DNA from: Candidatus Borkfalkia faecavium
Lineage (GTDB): Bacteria > Bacillota > Clostridia > Christensenellales > Borkfalkiaceae
Length of the DNA: 52,087 nucleotides
Direction: 5' to 3'
Assembly: GCA_019114755.1 (NCBI GenBank)
Contig: DXEW01000008.1
Coordinates: 1 to 52,087 of the forward strand
The position numbers were made by a program, and so were the translations under genes. Below the pieces are notes generated by a model, which was not told the origin of the DNA, made no database searches, and saw nothing but the letters and a program-made list of their open reading frames with translations. Positions 23,954-31,456 of this stretch are shown here, piece by piece; within the stretch, counting starts at the first letter, position 1; every line of letters begins with the position of its first letter.

Positions 23954-24778
23954 TTATACGATCTTGCGCTCTGTATCCAGCCGCTCTTTGCGCTCCCGCC
24001 CTTCGCGCAGCAGCGCGTGCAGCCCCGCCTCGTCGCCCGCGTTCAGGGCGTCGAGATATTTTTGCATATTGGAGATCAGCCGCTCCAGTTCTTTGGCGGC
24101 CGCCGCGCGGTTGAGCATATACAGGCGGGTCCAGATGTCTTCGTCTACGCCTGCGATGCGGGTCATATCCTGGAAGCTGCCGCCCGTGAACCCGGGGAAG
24201 CCCTCCGCCGTATCGCTCTTGACATAGGCGTTGCTGACGATGTGCGCCAGCTGCGAGGTATAGGCGATCTTGGCGTCGTGATAGGCTGCGGAACAGTGCT
24301 TGCAGCCGCCAAAACCCATCTCCTTGTACAGCCCTTCCAAAAGGCGCACGGCGGACTCGTCCGTCCGCTCGCCATGGACGACGATCATGCTCGCGCCGTC
24401 GAAGAGGTCGGCGCAGGAATTTTGCAGCCCGGAGACCTCTTTGCCCGCCATCGGATGACAGCCGACGTAGCGGAAATTGCGCGGCCTGGCGTAGACGCAG
24501 CGCTCGATCGCCCCCTTCACGCCGCAAAAATCGGCGACGACGGCGCCGTCTTTGAAAGAAGAACCATCGATCCACCGCATGGCGGCATCGGGCGGCAGGG
24601 CGACAAAGACGACGTCGTAATCGGCGGTATTTTTCGCCTCGGCCACAACGACGCCCGCCTCGACGGCCGCATGCAGGACGGCGGGGCGGTCGTACCCGTC
24701 GGCGGCATACCCCGCGCGCGCAAGCGCCTTAGCGGCGGACCCGCCGATCAGCCCCAGCCCCGCGATCATGATCTTCAT
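23954..24778 (-). CDS. tyrA: Prephenate dehydrogenase
   Basis: 274 residues. An N-terminal Rossmann domain opens MIAGLGLIGGSAAKALA, and the TyrA landmark GCHPMAGKEVSG (about 123-134) carries the prephenate-site histidine; DIWTRLY and GGSFQDMTR lie in the helical dimerisation domain. It oxidatively decarboxylates prephenate to 4-hydroxyphenylpyruvate for tyrosine. No ACT domain is fused. The ATG at 24778 follows GAGGAGG. A long leader with two hairpins lies between its promoter and start codon. Confidence 0.93.
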   Translation of the reverse strand: MKIMIAGLGLIGGSAAKALARAGYAADGYDRPAVLHAAVEAGVVVAEAKNTADYDVVFVALPPDAAMRWIDGSSFKDGAVVADFCGVKGAIERCVYARPRNFRYVGCHPMAGKEVSGLQNSCADLFDGASMIVVHGERTDESAVRLLEGLYKEMGFGGCKHCSAAYHDAKIAYTSQLAHIVSNAYVKSDTAEGFPGFTGGSFQDMTRIAGVDEDIWTRLYMLNRAAAAKELERLISNMQKYLDALNAGDEAGLHALLREGRERKERLDTERKIV

Positions 24779-24892
24779 ACCAGCCTCCTCCGCCCGCTCA
24801 TGCACTGCGCAATTCTGCAATGCACAGAGGCGGCCACGCACGGCATGACCGCCCCTCAGGCGTTTTGAAAATTTATAAATGCGAATGAATTT
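24779..24892 (-). promoter_or_regulatory. Structured 5' leader of tyrA, no recognised riboswitch
   Basis: About 115 nt. A first stem pairs GAGGGGCGG with CCGCCTC (about 24827-24857), a second pairs TGCATTGC with GCAGTGCA (about 24800-24823). Neither has a following T-run; T-box, SAM or lysine motifs are not seen. Confidence 0.4.
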
Positions 24893-24898
24893 TTATAC

Positions 24899-24927
24899 AT
24901 TATAGCCCATGGCGGCGCAAATGTCAA
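24899..24927 (-). promoter_or_regulatory. Promoter of tyrA
   Basis: Minus strand TTGACA (24922-24927), 17-bp spacer, TATAAT (24899-24904), a near-perfect sigma-A promoter. Confidence 0.9.
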
Positions 24928-24988
24928 GGAGCCGCGGGCAATTTGTGCGCACGGGCACAGCCGCGACTTCCGCCGCACCCACCTTCCG

Positions 24989-26257
24989 CTACGGCCTGCG
25001 CAGGCCCTTGGGATAATGGTTTTTCATGCTCGCGGAACTCTTCCCCAATCCCAGAGGCCAGCCCTCATAGGCGACGGCGCACCAGCCGCGCAGCCCCGCC
25101 GCGGGCAGCTCTTCGCCGTGCAGATAGCGGGCGATGTCTTCCTGCGGATAATTGCAGAGGGCGGCGATATCCTGCCGCGGCACCCCCAGCGCCAGGGCGT
25201 GCGCGGGGACAAAGCGCCTCCCCTCCATCGTGCCCAGCTGCAGGCCGCAGCGCAGCACACGCAGGCCGCCGAGGGGGAACACCTCGCCCGGCAGCAGGCA
25301 GAGGGAGCTGCCGAAGCTCGCAAACGTGCCCTCCGGAGGGCGGCGCAAAAAATCGCCCGCAAAGGCGCGGTATGCCGCCACGGCGGCGCGGTCGGCGGGC
25401 AGCTTCGGGGCACGGAAAGCGGCGCGTTCCCCGTCTTCCTTGATAAAGCGGGCGGCGAAATGCCCTTCGCCCCGCTCGCGGTGCGGATAGATCTTTTTCT
25501 GTTCCGTGCACGTGAGTTCCGGGAAAGCCCGCGCCAGCCAATCGGCGGTTTCTTCGTCCTCTTCGGGGGCGAAGGTGCAGGTGGAATAGACGAGCGTGCC
25601 GCCCGGCGCCAGCATGGAAACGGCGCTTTCGAGGATCTTTTTCTGCCGTTCGGCGCACATGAAGACGTTTTCTTCGCTCCAGTTTTCGGCGGCGGCGGGC
25701 TCTTTGCGCAGCATCCCCTCGCCCGAACAGGGGGCGTCGACGAGGATCCTGTCAAAAAAGGCGGGCAGGCGGGCGGCGAGTTCGGAAGGCTCCGCGCAGG
25801 TGACCACGGCGTTGGCGACCCCCATCCGCTCGACGTTTTGCAGCAGCACCTTGGCGCGGTCGGGCATCTTTTCGTTGAGCACGAGCAGGCCCTTTCCCTC
25901 CATCGCCTGCGCGATCTGCGTGCCCTTGCCGCCGGGGGCGGCGCAAAGGTCGAGCACCCGCTCGCCGGGGCGGGCGCCCAAAAGCGGCACGGCGCACATG
26001 GCGCTCGGTTCCTGCACATAATACAGGCCGGCGTCGTGATAAAAATATTTGCCCGGCTTTTCTTCGGAAATCAAAAAGCCGTTCGGCTCCCACGCGGCGG
26101 GCGCGAGGGCAAACGGCGCGATCTCCCGAAAGGCGTCGGGCGAAATTTTCAGCGTGTTGACGCGGATGCCGCGATAGGGCGGCTGCGAAAGGCAGGCGCG
26201 GTAGGCTGCAAAGTCGGAAAGCTGTGCGCGCATCCGCTCGAAATAGCGTTCGTTCAT
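24989..26257 (-). CDS. RsmF-type 16S rRNA (cytosine-C5)-methyltransferase
   Basis: 422 residues. LDLCAAPGGKGTQIA (about 103-117) is SAM motif I, DAPCSGEGM (about 177-185) carries the releasing Cys and STCTFAPEEDE (about 230-240) the nucleophilic Cys of the two-cysteine m5C family. The C-terminal third matches the RsmF RRM/PUA-like domains that hold rRNA. The target is probably a 16S rRNA cytosine, but not certain from sequence. The ATG at 26257 shares ATGA with the exonuclease stop; a longer frame upstream lacks a ribosome binding site. Confidence 0.92.
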   Translation of the reverse strand: MNERYFERMRAQLSDFAAYRACLSQPPYRGIRVNTLKISPDAFREIAPFALAPAAWEPNGFLISEEKPGKYFYHDAGLYYVQEPSAMCAVPLLGARPGERVLDLCAAPGGKGTQIAQAMEGKGLLVLNEKMPDRAKVLLQNVERMGVANAVVTCAEPSELAARLPAFFDRILVDAPCSGEGMLRKEPAAAENWSEENVFMCAERQKKILESAVSMLAPGGTLVYSTCTFAPEEDEETADWLARAFPELTCTEQKKIYPHRERGEGHFAARFIKEDGERAAFRAPKLPADRAAVAAYRAFAGDFLRRPPEGTFASFGSSLCLLPGEVFPLGGLRVLRCGLQLGTMEGRRFVPAHALALGVPRQDIAALCNYPQEDIARYLHGEELPAAGLRGWCAVAYEGWPLGLGKSSASMKNHYPKGLRRP

Positions 26258-27228
26258 TCTTCTTTGGGCATATACTGCCGGCAAAACTCGGACAGGGTGA
26301 TGATCTCGCCGATCTTCCCCTCTTCCAGCAGCTTATGGGCGGCGCCGCTGCGGACGCTGTCGTCCCCTTCTTCCTCCACAAAGGCGTTGCAGCCGGAGAG
26401 CTTGAGGGAATATTTGCCGCCGCGGCGGACGATCTCTTTGACAAGGCTCTTGGCCAAAGAGAGCTCCTCTTCAATAGAGCGGGAAAAGCTGAAGCGCTTG
26501 CCCTTCCATTCGTTCGACTGCGGGCGGACGCGGTAGCCGTACACGAAGTCGTTGAACTTGGCGCGCTTTTCGCCCCGCTCGCGCTTGATGCGGCTCTTTT
26601 CGCGCAGGTATGCCGTGCGGCGGGCGGAGGTGCAGTTGCCGTACTGGTAGTTCTCCGTCTTGCCGAAGCGGATATTGAACTTTTCCAACAGTTCCGGCAG
26701 GGTGCAGTGCTCCTTTTCGCACATTTCGCGGGCAATGCACATGGTGGCGTAGGCGTCGTCTGCCGCGCGGTGCGGGGTATAATCGATCTCGAAGATCTGC
26801 GTCAGCGATTCCAGCCCCGCCTGCCTGTCGAAGGTCTCGGTCATCGCCATATAGATGACCTGCGTATCCGCAAAGCGGAAGCGGAAGGCGGGCAGTTTAT
26901 AGCGGCGGGTCTCTAAATTGAGATACTTGACGTCGTTGATGGCGGCGTGGCCGAACACCAGCTTGTCTTCCCCCTCCAAAAGCTGTTTGATGCGCGGGTA
27001 GAACTTTTTGAAGTCGGGATACTTTTTGAATTCGCCGTAATCGTACGGCAGTACGATCCCGTCGCCGCCGTGGTCTGTGAGGTGGAACTTGCCGTTGGGG
27101 TTGATGAGGATGTCTTCCTTTTCGAGGATATTGAAATTTTCGTCAGCGACACAATAGCCGAACACGCAGATCTTGGCGACGTTTTTGTACACGCAGGCGC
27201 ATTCGATATCAAAAAAAACGTAGTTCAT
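26254..27228 (-). CDS. DEDDh 3'-5' exonuclease with C-terminal BRCT-like domain
   Basis: 324 residues. FFDIEC (D and E of ExoI), FGHAAINDVKYL (ExoII) and HRAADDAYAT (ExoIII, HxxxxD) mark a DnaQ-like exonuclease in residues 1-180. After a basic linker (REKSRIKRERGEKR) the last 90 residues (KRFSFSRSI, GGKYSLKLSGCNAFVEEE, GEIITLSEFCRQY) look like a BRCT domain, as found on some DnaQ-like and ligase proteins. It probably trims DNA in repair or replication. It has its own promoter and is translationally coupled to the rRNA methyltransferase. Confidence 0.85.
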   Translation of the reverse strand: MNYVFFDIECACVYKNVAKICVFGYCVADENFNILEKEDILINPNGKFHLTDHGGDGIVLPYDYGEFKKYPDFKKFYPRIKQLLEGEDKLVFGHAAINDVKYLNLETRRYKLPAFRFRFADTQVIYMAMTETFDRQAGLESLTQIFEIDYTPHRAADDAYATMCIAREMCEKEHCTLPELLEKFNIRFGKTENYQYGNCTSARRTAYLREKSRIKRERGEKRAKFNDFVYGYRVRPQSNEWKGKRFSFSRSIEEELSLAKSLVKEIVRRGGKYSLKLSGCNAFVEEEGDDSVRSGAAHKLLEEGKIGEIITLSEFCRQYMPKEE

Positions 27229-27280
27229 GTGATCCGTCCGATTTTTCTTTCATCTGATCCGATTTTTTCTTGCATGATAA

Positions 27281-27309
27281 ATTATAACATACGGAGGCGG
27301 AGATGTAAA
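27281..27309 (-). promoter_or_regulatory. Promoter of the exonuclease-methyltransferase unit
   Basis: Minus strand TTTACA (27304-27309), 17-bp spacer, TATAAT (27281-27286), about 50 bp before the start codon. Confidence 0.88.
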
Positions 27310-27375
27310 GCCAAAAGACAATATTTTTGCCCGCAAAAAGGCGCGAACTTCCCCTTCCGCCGCCAAAAAATGTGC

Positions 27376-27405
27376 AAAAAATGCAGGGAACGCCCCTGCA
27401 TTTTT
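27376..27405 (-). terminator. Terminator of the GH13 gene
   Basis: AAAAATGCAGGG (27377-27388) pairs with CCCTGCATTTTT (27394-27405); T-runs flank it in both directions. It lies 6 bp after the GH13 stop codon. Confidence 0.88.
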
Positions 27406-27410
27406 CAAAT

Positions 27411-28727
27411 TTACCAATTCTTTTTGAACAGTTTGACCGCAAAGGGGGGCAGATAGATGTCGTTGAGGTTGCGCACTTCGCCGCTCAAAAGGTCGGTGCC
27501 TTCCGCCTCTTCCACGCGCACCGTCACGTCGCCGTCGGAGATATTGAAGGCGCAGTAGATGCGGTCCTGCCCTTTTTCGCGCTTGAAGCACATGTACTTG
27601 TTGTTGAGCACGCACTTATCGTAGCTGCCGTATTGCAGGGCGGGCTCCGCCTTGCGGACGGCGTTCAGCTTGGCGATCAGCTGCGTCAGCTCGCGGCACT
27701 TATTTTCGTCGATGTCGGAAACGGCGGGGCGCAGGCGGTAGTCGTTATCCGACTTGTCCCCTTCCGCGCCGCATTCCGAGCCGTAATAGACGCAGGGAAT
27801 GCCGGGCATGCTGTACAAGATGGCGTACATGGCGGGCAGTTTGCGCTTGTCTTTGAGGGCGGTATAGGCGCGGGGCACGTCGTGATTGTCGACGAAGTTG
27901 AACAGGTTTTTGCCCGTGTACAGGCACCAGGGCTGCGCGCCGAACAGCCGTTCGAGCGAATGCTCGATCTCGAACAGGTTATCGGAATTGAGGGCGGAAG
28001 TCAGCCCCTTGTAGCACTCGTAATTGGTGATGGAATCCAGCCTGTCGGGCGTCAGGTTTTCCTTGAAGTTCTGGTTGTGGATGACCTCGCCCATGAGGAA
28101 GAAGTCCTGCCTTCTGCCGCGCACGACGCGGCGCAGATATTCCATGAACCAGCCGGGGAGCAGGTACGCCACGTCCAGCCGCAGCCCGTCGATGCCGAAT
28201 TCGTCCATCCAGAATTCGACCGCGCGGCGGATATAGTCGAGCACGCCGTCGTTTTGCAGGTTGAGTTTGACCAGTTCCTGATGGCCCTCCCAGCCTTCGT
28301 ACCAAAAGCCGTCGTTATAGCCGGTGTTGCCGTGAAAGTCGATGCGGAACCAGTCTTTTTTGTCCGAGGCTTCGCGCTGCGCCTTCACCTCTTCAAAGGC
28401 GAAAAAGCGGCGGCCGACGTGGTTGAACACGCCGTCCAAGACGACGCGGATGCCCGCCTCGTGAAATTTTTCGACCAGGCGCTTGAAATCTTCATTGTCG
28501 CCCAACCGCCTGTCTACGCGGAAAAAGTCGACGGTGTCGTACCCGTGGCGCTCGCTTTCAAACAGCGGGTTGAACAGCACGGCATTGAAGCCGCATTCTT
28601 TGATGTACGGGATGCGCTCTTCGATGATATGAAAGCGATGGCGCACTTGCCCGAAGTCGTTTTCGCGTTCCGCCCCGCAATATCCGAGCGGATAGATCTG
28701 ATAAAAGACGCTTTCGTCAAACCACAT
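27411..28727 (-). CDS. GH13-family alpha-glucan hydrolase (cytosolic alpha-amylase type)
   Basis: 438 residues with no signal peptide. The four GH13 regions are visible: DGVFNHVG (about 95), GLRLDVAYL with the nucleophile Asp (about 175), LMGEVIH with the acid Glu (about 207) and FVDNHDVPR with the third Asp (about 265). It cleaves alpha-1,4 glucosidic bonds in maltodextrin-like substrates inside the cell. Start MWFDESVFYQIYPLG is a typical GH13 opening and is set 12 bases after AGGAGG. The gene has a strong promoter and an unusual hairpin-rich leader. Confidence 0.9.
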   Translation of the reverse strand: MWFDESVFYQIYPLGYCGAERENDFGQVRHRFHIIEERIPYIKECGFNAVLFNPLFESERHGYDTVDFFRVDRRLGDNEDFKRLVEKFHEAGIRVVLDGVFNHVGRRFFAFEEVKAQREASDKKDWFRIDFHGNTGYNDGFWYEGWEGHQELVKLNLQNDGVLDYIRRAVEFWMDEFGIDGLRLDVAYLLPGWFMEYLRRVVRGRRQDFFLMGEVIHNQNFKENLTPDRLDSITNYECYKGLTSALNSDNLFEIEHSLERLFGAQPWCLYTGKNLFNFVDNHDVPRAYTALKDKRKLPAMYAILYSMPGIPCVYYGSECGAEGDKSDNDYRLRPAVSDIDENKCRELTQLIAKLNAVRKAEPALQYGSYDKCVLNNKYMCFKREKGQDRIYCAFNISDGDVTVRVEEAEGTDLLSGEVRNLNDIYLPPFAVKLFKKNW

Positions 28728-28758
28728 GATGCAATCAAGCCTCCTTTGTAAGCCGCGC

Positions 28759-28866
28759 CTTTGGCGGCGCTTTTTTATGGAGCCACCCGAAAAGAAAAGG
28801 CGGCGCTTATTGCAGAGCCGCCGAAAGGCGGCACTTATTGCAGAGCCGCCGAAAGGCGGCGCGATT
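28759..28866 (-). repeat. Tandem hairpin array in the GH13 5' leader
   Basis: Two near-identical 28-bp units contain a GCCGCC/GGCGGC stem with a 4-nt loop (28817-28832 and 28845-28860) and a TCTGCAATAA linker; a third, diverged unit keeps GCGCCGCC, and a fourth hairpin (28751-28771) follows. All lie between the promoter and the start codon. Confidence 0.8.
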
Positions 28867-28872
28867 TTATCT

Positions 28873-28901
28873 ATTATACCACGCCGCGGGCATTCCGTCA
28901 A
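28873..28901 (-). promoter_or_regulatory. Promoter of the GH13 gene
   Basis: Minus strand TTGACG (28896-28901), 17-bp spacer, TATAAT (28873-28878). It implies a leader of about 140 nt that begins just before the hairpin array. Confidence 0.85.
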
Positions 28902-28966
28902 TAGCTAAACGAAAAAAAATCGAAACGGGCGCCAAACCTCGCTCGTCTGCCCGTTTAAGCGCGTTT

Positions 28967-28991
28967 TATGCCAGACATAGTACTTCGCAAA
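28967..28991 (+). repeat. AGTACT double-dyad repeat downstream of the ACT gene
   Basis: 23 of 25 matches. It lies 44 bp beyond the ACT-protein stop codon, next to the terminator of that gene. Confidence 0.82.
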
Positions 28992-28995
28992 CACG

Positions 28996-29023
28996 AAAAA
29001 AGAGGGGCAAAACGCCCCTCTTT
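28996..29023 (-). terminator. Terminator of the ACT-domain gene
   Basis: AAAGAGGGGC (28999-29008), loop AAAAC, GCCCCTCTTT (29014-29023). On the minus strand six T follow. Confidence 0.88.
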
Positions 29024-29034
29024 CACGTCGGTTT

Positions 29035-29457
29035 TTATAAGATCTTTTCCGAGAGCATCTTGATGCCCTTCTCTTCGAGCATCTTGACGGCGCGGTCGGT
29101 ATCTTCCACGCGCATCAGGATCTTTGCCGAATTATGGTTGGTGAGCACGAAGGAATACAGGTATTCGATGTTCATGTTCGCCGCTTCCATCAGCGAGATG
29201 ACCTCGGCGAGGGCATTGGGCTTATCGTCCACTTCCACGCCGATCAGCTCCGTGATGCCCACGGTGAAGCCTTCGTTTTTGAGGATCTCGTAGGCGCGCT
29301 CGTTGTCGCGGGCGATGAAGCGCACGATGCCGAAGTCTTTGGTGTCGGCGATGGAGAGGGTGACGAAGTCGATCCCCTCTTTACCCAGCGCGTGGGTGAG
29401 CTTGTACAGGCGGCCGGGACGGTTTTCCATAAAGACGGAGAGCTGCTTGACTAACAT
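29035..29457 (-). CDS. ACT-domain regulatory protein
   Basis: 140 residues made of two ACT repeats: about 1-68 (VKQLSVFMENRPGRLYKLTHALG) and about 69-140 (LIGVEVDDKPNALAEVISLM). ACT domains bind amino acids. Small ACT-only proteins of this kind are regularly found next to phenylacetate-CoA ligase and indolepyruvate oxidoreductase genes and may sense an aromatic amino acid, but no mechanism is established. It is 74 bp after paaK and closes that unit. Confidence 0.88.
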   Translation of the reverse strand: MLVKQLSVFMENRPGRLYKLTHALGKEGIDFVTLSIADTKDFGIVRFIARDNERAYEILKNEGFTVGITELIGVEVDDKPNALAEVISLMEAANMNIEYLYSFVLTNHNSAKILMRVEDTDRAVKMLEEKGIKMLSEKIL

Positions 29458-29531
29458 AGTTCATTTTCCTCCTGGCGAAATTCGCCTCCCCCGCCGGGGC
29501 CGTGGAGCCTCCGGGCTTACGGGGCTGAATA

Positions 29532-30851
29532 TTATTCTCTGCGGTCGATGACGCGGACGGCTTTGCCCTCGCTGCGGCGGATGGAACCGCTCTCGCACAA
29601 TTTGATCTTGGCGCTGAGGCCGATGTAGGAGTTGATCTCCGTCTCCACCTTGCGCTTGATCGACTCGACGTCGGACACCTTGTCGGGCGTGAGGTTGCCG
29701 GCAAGCTCGATGTCGATCTCGATGACGTCAAGCCCGTTGATGCGGTCGACGTAGATCATGTAGTGCGGCGAGACGCCTGCCACGTTCATGATCGCCGCCT
29801 CGATCTGCGACGGGAACACGTTGACGCCGCGGATGATCAGCATATCGTCCGAACGGCCCTTGACCTTGCTCATCTTGACCGTCGTGCGGCCGCAGGCGCA
29901 GGGCTCCGCCGTCAGAGTGCACAAATCGCGCGTGCGGTAGCGGATCAGCGGCTGGCCCGTCTTAGTGATCGTCGTGAACACGAGTTCGCCTTCGCTTCCG
30001 TACGGCAGCGGTTCCAGCGTAACGGGATCGATGATCTCGGGGATAAAGTGGTCCTCCTGCACGTGGCTGCCGTGCTTCTGCATACATTCCATCGCGACAC
30101 CGGGGCCGCTGATCTCGGAAAGCCCGTAAATATCGAGCGCATCGATATGAAGCAGGCGCTCCAATTCATCGCGCATCGGATAGGTCCACGGCTCCGCGCC
30201 GAACGCCCCGCCGACCAGCGAGAAATCATCGATGCTCATGCCGGCTTTCTCGATCTCCGTGCCGAGAAAAATGGCGTACGAAGGCGTGCAGCACAGGTGC
30301 GTCGCGCCGAAATCGCGCAGCAGCGTCAGCTGGCGGATGGTGTTGCCCGCGCTGGCGGGAACGGTGCTCGCCCCGATCTTCTGCGCGCCGTAATGTGCGC
30401 CCAAGCCGCCCGTGAACAGGCCGTATCCGTAAGCGACATGCACGAGCGAATCTTTGGAAACGCCCGCCATCGCCAAAGAGCGCGCGGCGACTTCCGCCCA
30501 TACGTCGATATCGTTCTGCGTATATCCGACGACCGTCAGTTTGCCCGTCGTGCCGGAAGAGGCATGGACTTCGACGATATCGCTCGCCGGCGAGGAATAG
30601 AACCCGAACGGGTACGCCTCGCGCAGGTCGTGCTTGACCGTAAACGGCAGCTTTTGCAGATCGGCGACCGATTTGATATCGGACGGCTTCAATTTGCACG
30701 CATCCATCTTCGCCCGATACGGCTTGCAGTTGTTATAGACGAGCTCGACCGTCTTGCGCAGCCGCTCGCTCTGCAAATTCTCAAATTCCGAGCGCGAGAG
30801 GCACTCGATCTCGGGCCTGTAAATATAATCTTTGACTTTGGATTTGGACAT
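29532..30851 (-). CDS. paaK: Phenylacetate-CoA ligase, copy 1
   Basis: 439 residues of the adenylate-forming family. ASSGTTGKLT (about 90-99) is the phosphate loop, YGLSEISGPG and YRTRDLC are later core motifs, and the C-terminal domain contains GVNVFPSQIE. It makes arylacetyl-CoA, AMP and PPi from an arylacetate (phenyl-, hydroxyphenyl- or indoleacetate). In this setting the CoA thioesters are the products or substrates of IorAB, encoded just upstream. A homologue lies on the other side of iorA. Confidence 0.92.
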   Translation of the reverse strand: MSKSKVKDYIYRPEIECLSRSEFENLQSERLRKTVELVYNNCKPYRAKMDACKLKPSDIKSVADLQKLPFTVKHDLREAYPFGFYSSPASDIVEVHASSGTTGKLTVVGYTQNDIDVWAEVAARSLAMAGVSKDSLVHVAYGYGLFTGGLGAHYGAQKIGASTVPASAGNTIRQLTLLRDFGATHLCCTPSYAIFLGTEIEKAGMSIDDFSLVGGAFGAEPWTYPMRDELERLLHIDALDIYGLSEISGPGVAMECMQKHGSHVQEDHFIPEIIDPVTLEPLPYGSEGELVFTTITKTGQPLIRYRTRDLCTLTAEPCACGRTTVKMSKVKGRSDDMLIIRGVNVFPSQIEAAIMNVAGVSPHYMIYVDRINGLDVIEIDIELAGNLTPDKVSDVESIKRKVETEINSYIGLSAKIKLCESGSIRRSEGKAVRVIDRRE

Positions 30852-30894
30852 TCGTTTTCCCCTTGCTGTTTATGATAGATTGAACGGCGATCCG

Positions 30895-31455
30895 TTACGC
30901 GGCATCATAGCCGAGCGCGAACGCCTTGCGGTTCATTTCGATGGTCTTTTGCGGGATGCTCGACAGCAGCGCCTCTTCAAACCGATCGCGATCGAGGCCC
31001 AGCTTCTTGCAGAGCGCGCCCAGCATGACCGAATTCGCCGATTTGGAATTTCCCGCTTCGAGCGCCAGTTGCAGCGCGTCGATCCCCGTCCCTTTCAACT
31101 GCGCTTCGATCCCCTGCGGATATTCCGCGGCGCCCGTCACGACGGGCATGGGCATGATCTCCTGCGTCGAATACAGCACTTCGCCGCCCGGCTTCAGATA
31201 ATGCGCATAGCGGAGCGCTTCCAGCTTCTCGAACGCGAGGATGAGGTCGGCGCCGCCCTCGTCGATGATGGGCGACGCGATCTTCTCGCCGAGGCGCACA
31301 TACGTCATGACGCTGCCGCCGCGCTGCGCCATGCCGTGTACCTCGCTCAATTTAACGTCATAGCCACGTTCCAGCGCATATTTTCCCAGCACGCGGCTGG
31401 CAAGCAGCGTCCCCTGCCCGCCGACGCCGACGATCAAAATATCCAGACTTTTCAT
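30895..31455 (-). CDS. iorB: Indolepyruvate:ferredoxin oxidoreductase, beta subunit
   Basis: 186 residues, the gamma-type domain of 2-oxoacid:ferredoxin oxidoreductases (IVGVGGQGTLLASRVLG at about 7-23). With IorA it decarboxylates arylpyruvates to arylacetyl-CoA with ferredoxin, or runs in reverse as a carboxylation. It starts 1 bp after the iorA stop. GGGGAGG lies upstream. The Pfam-style segment VHGMAQRGGSV is typical. Confidence 0.93.
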   Translation of the reverse strand: MKSLDILIVGVGGQGTLLASRVLGKYALERGYDVKLSEVHGMAQRGGSVMTYVRLGEKIASPIIDEGGADLILAFEKLEALRYAHYLKPGGEVLYSTQEIMPMPVVTGAAEYPQGIEAQLKGTGIDALQLALEAGNSKSANSVMLGALCKKLGLDRDRFEEALLSSIPQKTIEMNRKAFALGYDAA

Positions 31456-31456
31456 T

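Noticed and set aside
28817-28860. CRISPR-like direct repeats
   Set aside because: Units are contiguous with a constant linker and no unique spacers, and lie in the 5' leader of a GH13 gene; no cas gene is present. No CRISPR array was seen anywhere in the window.
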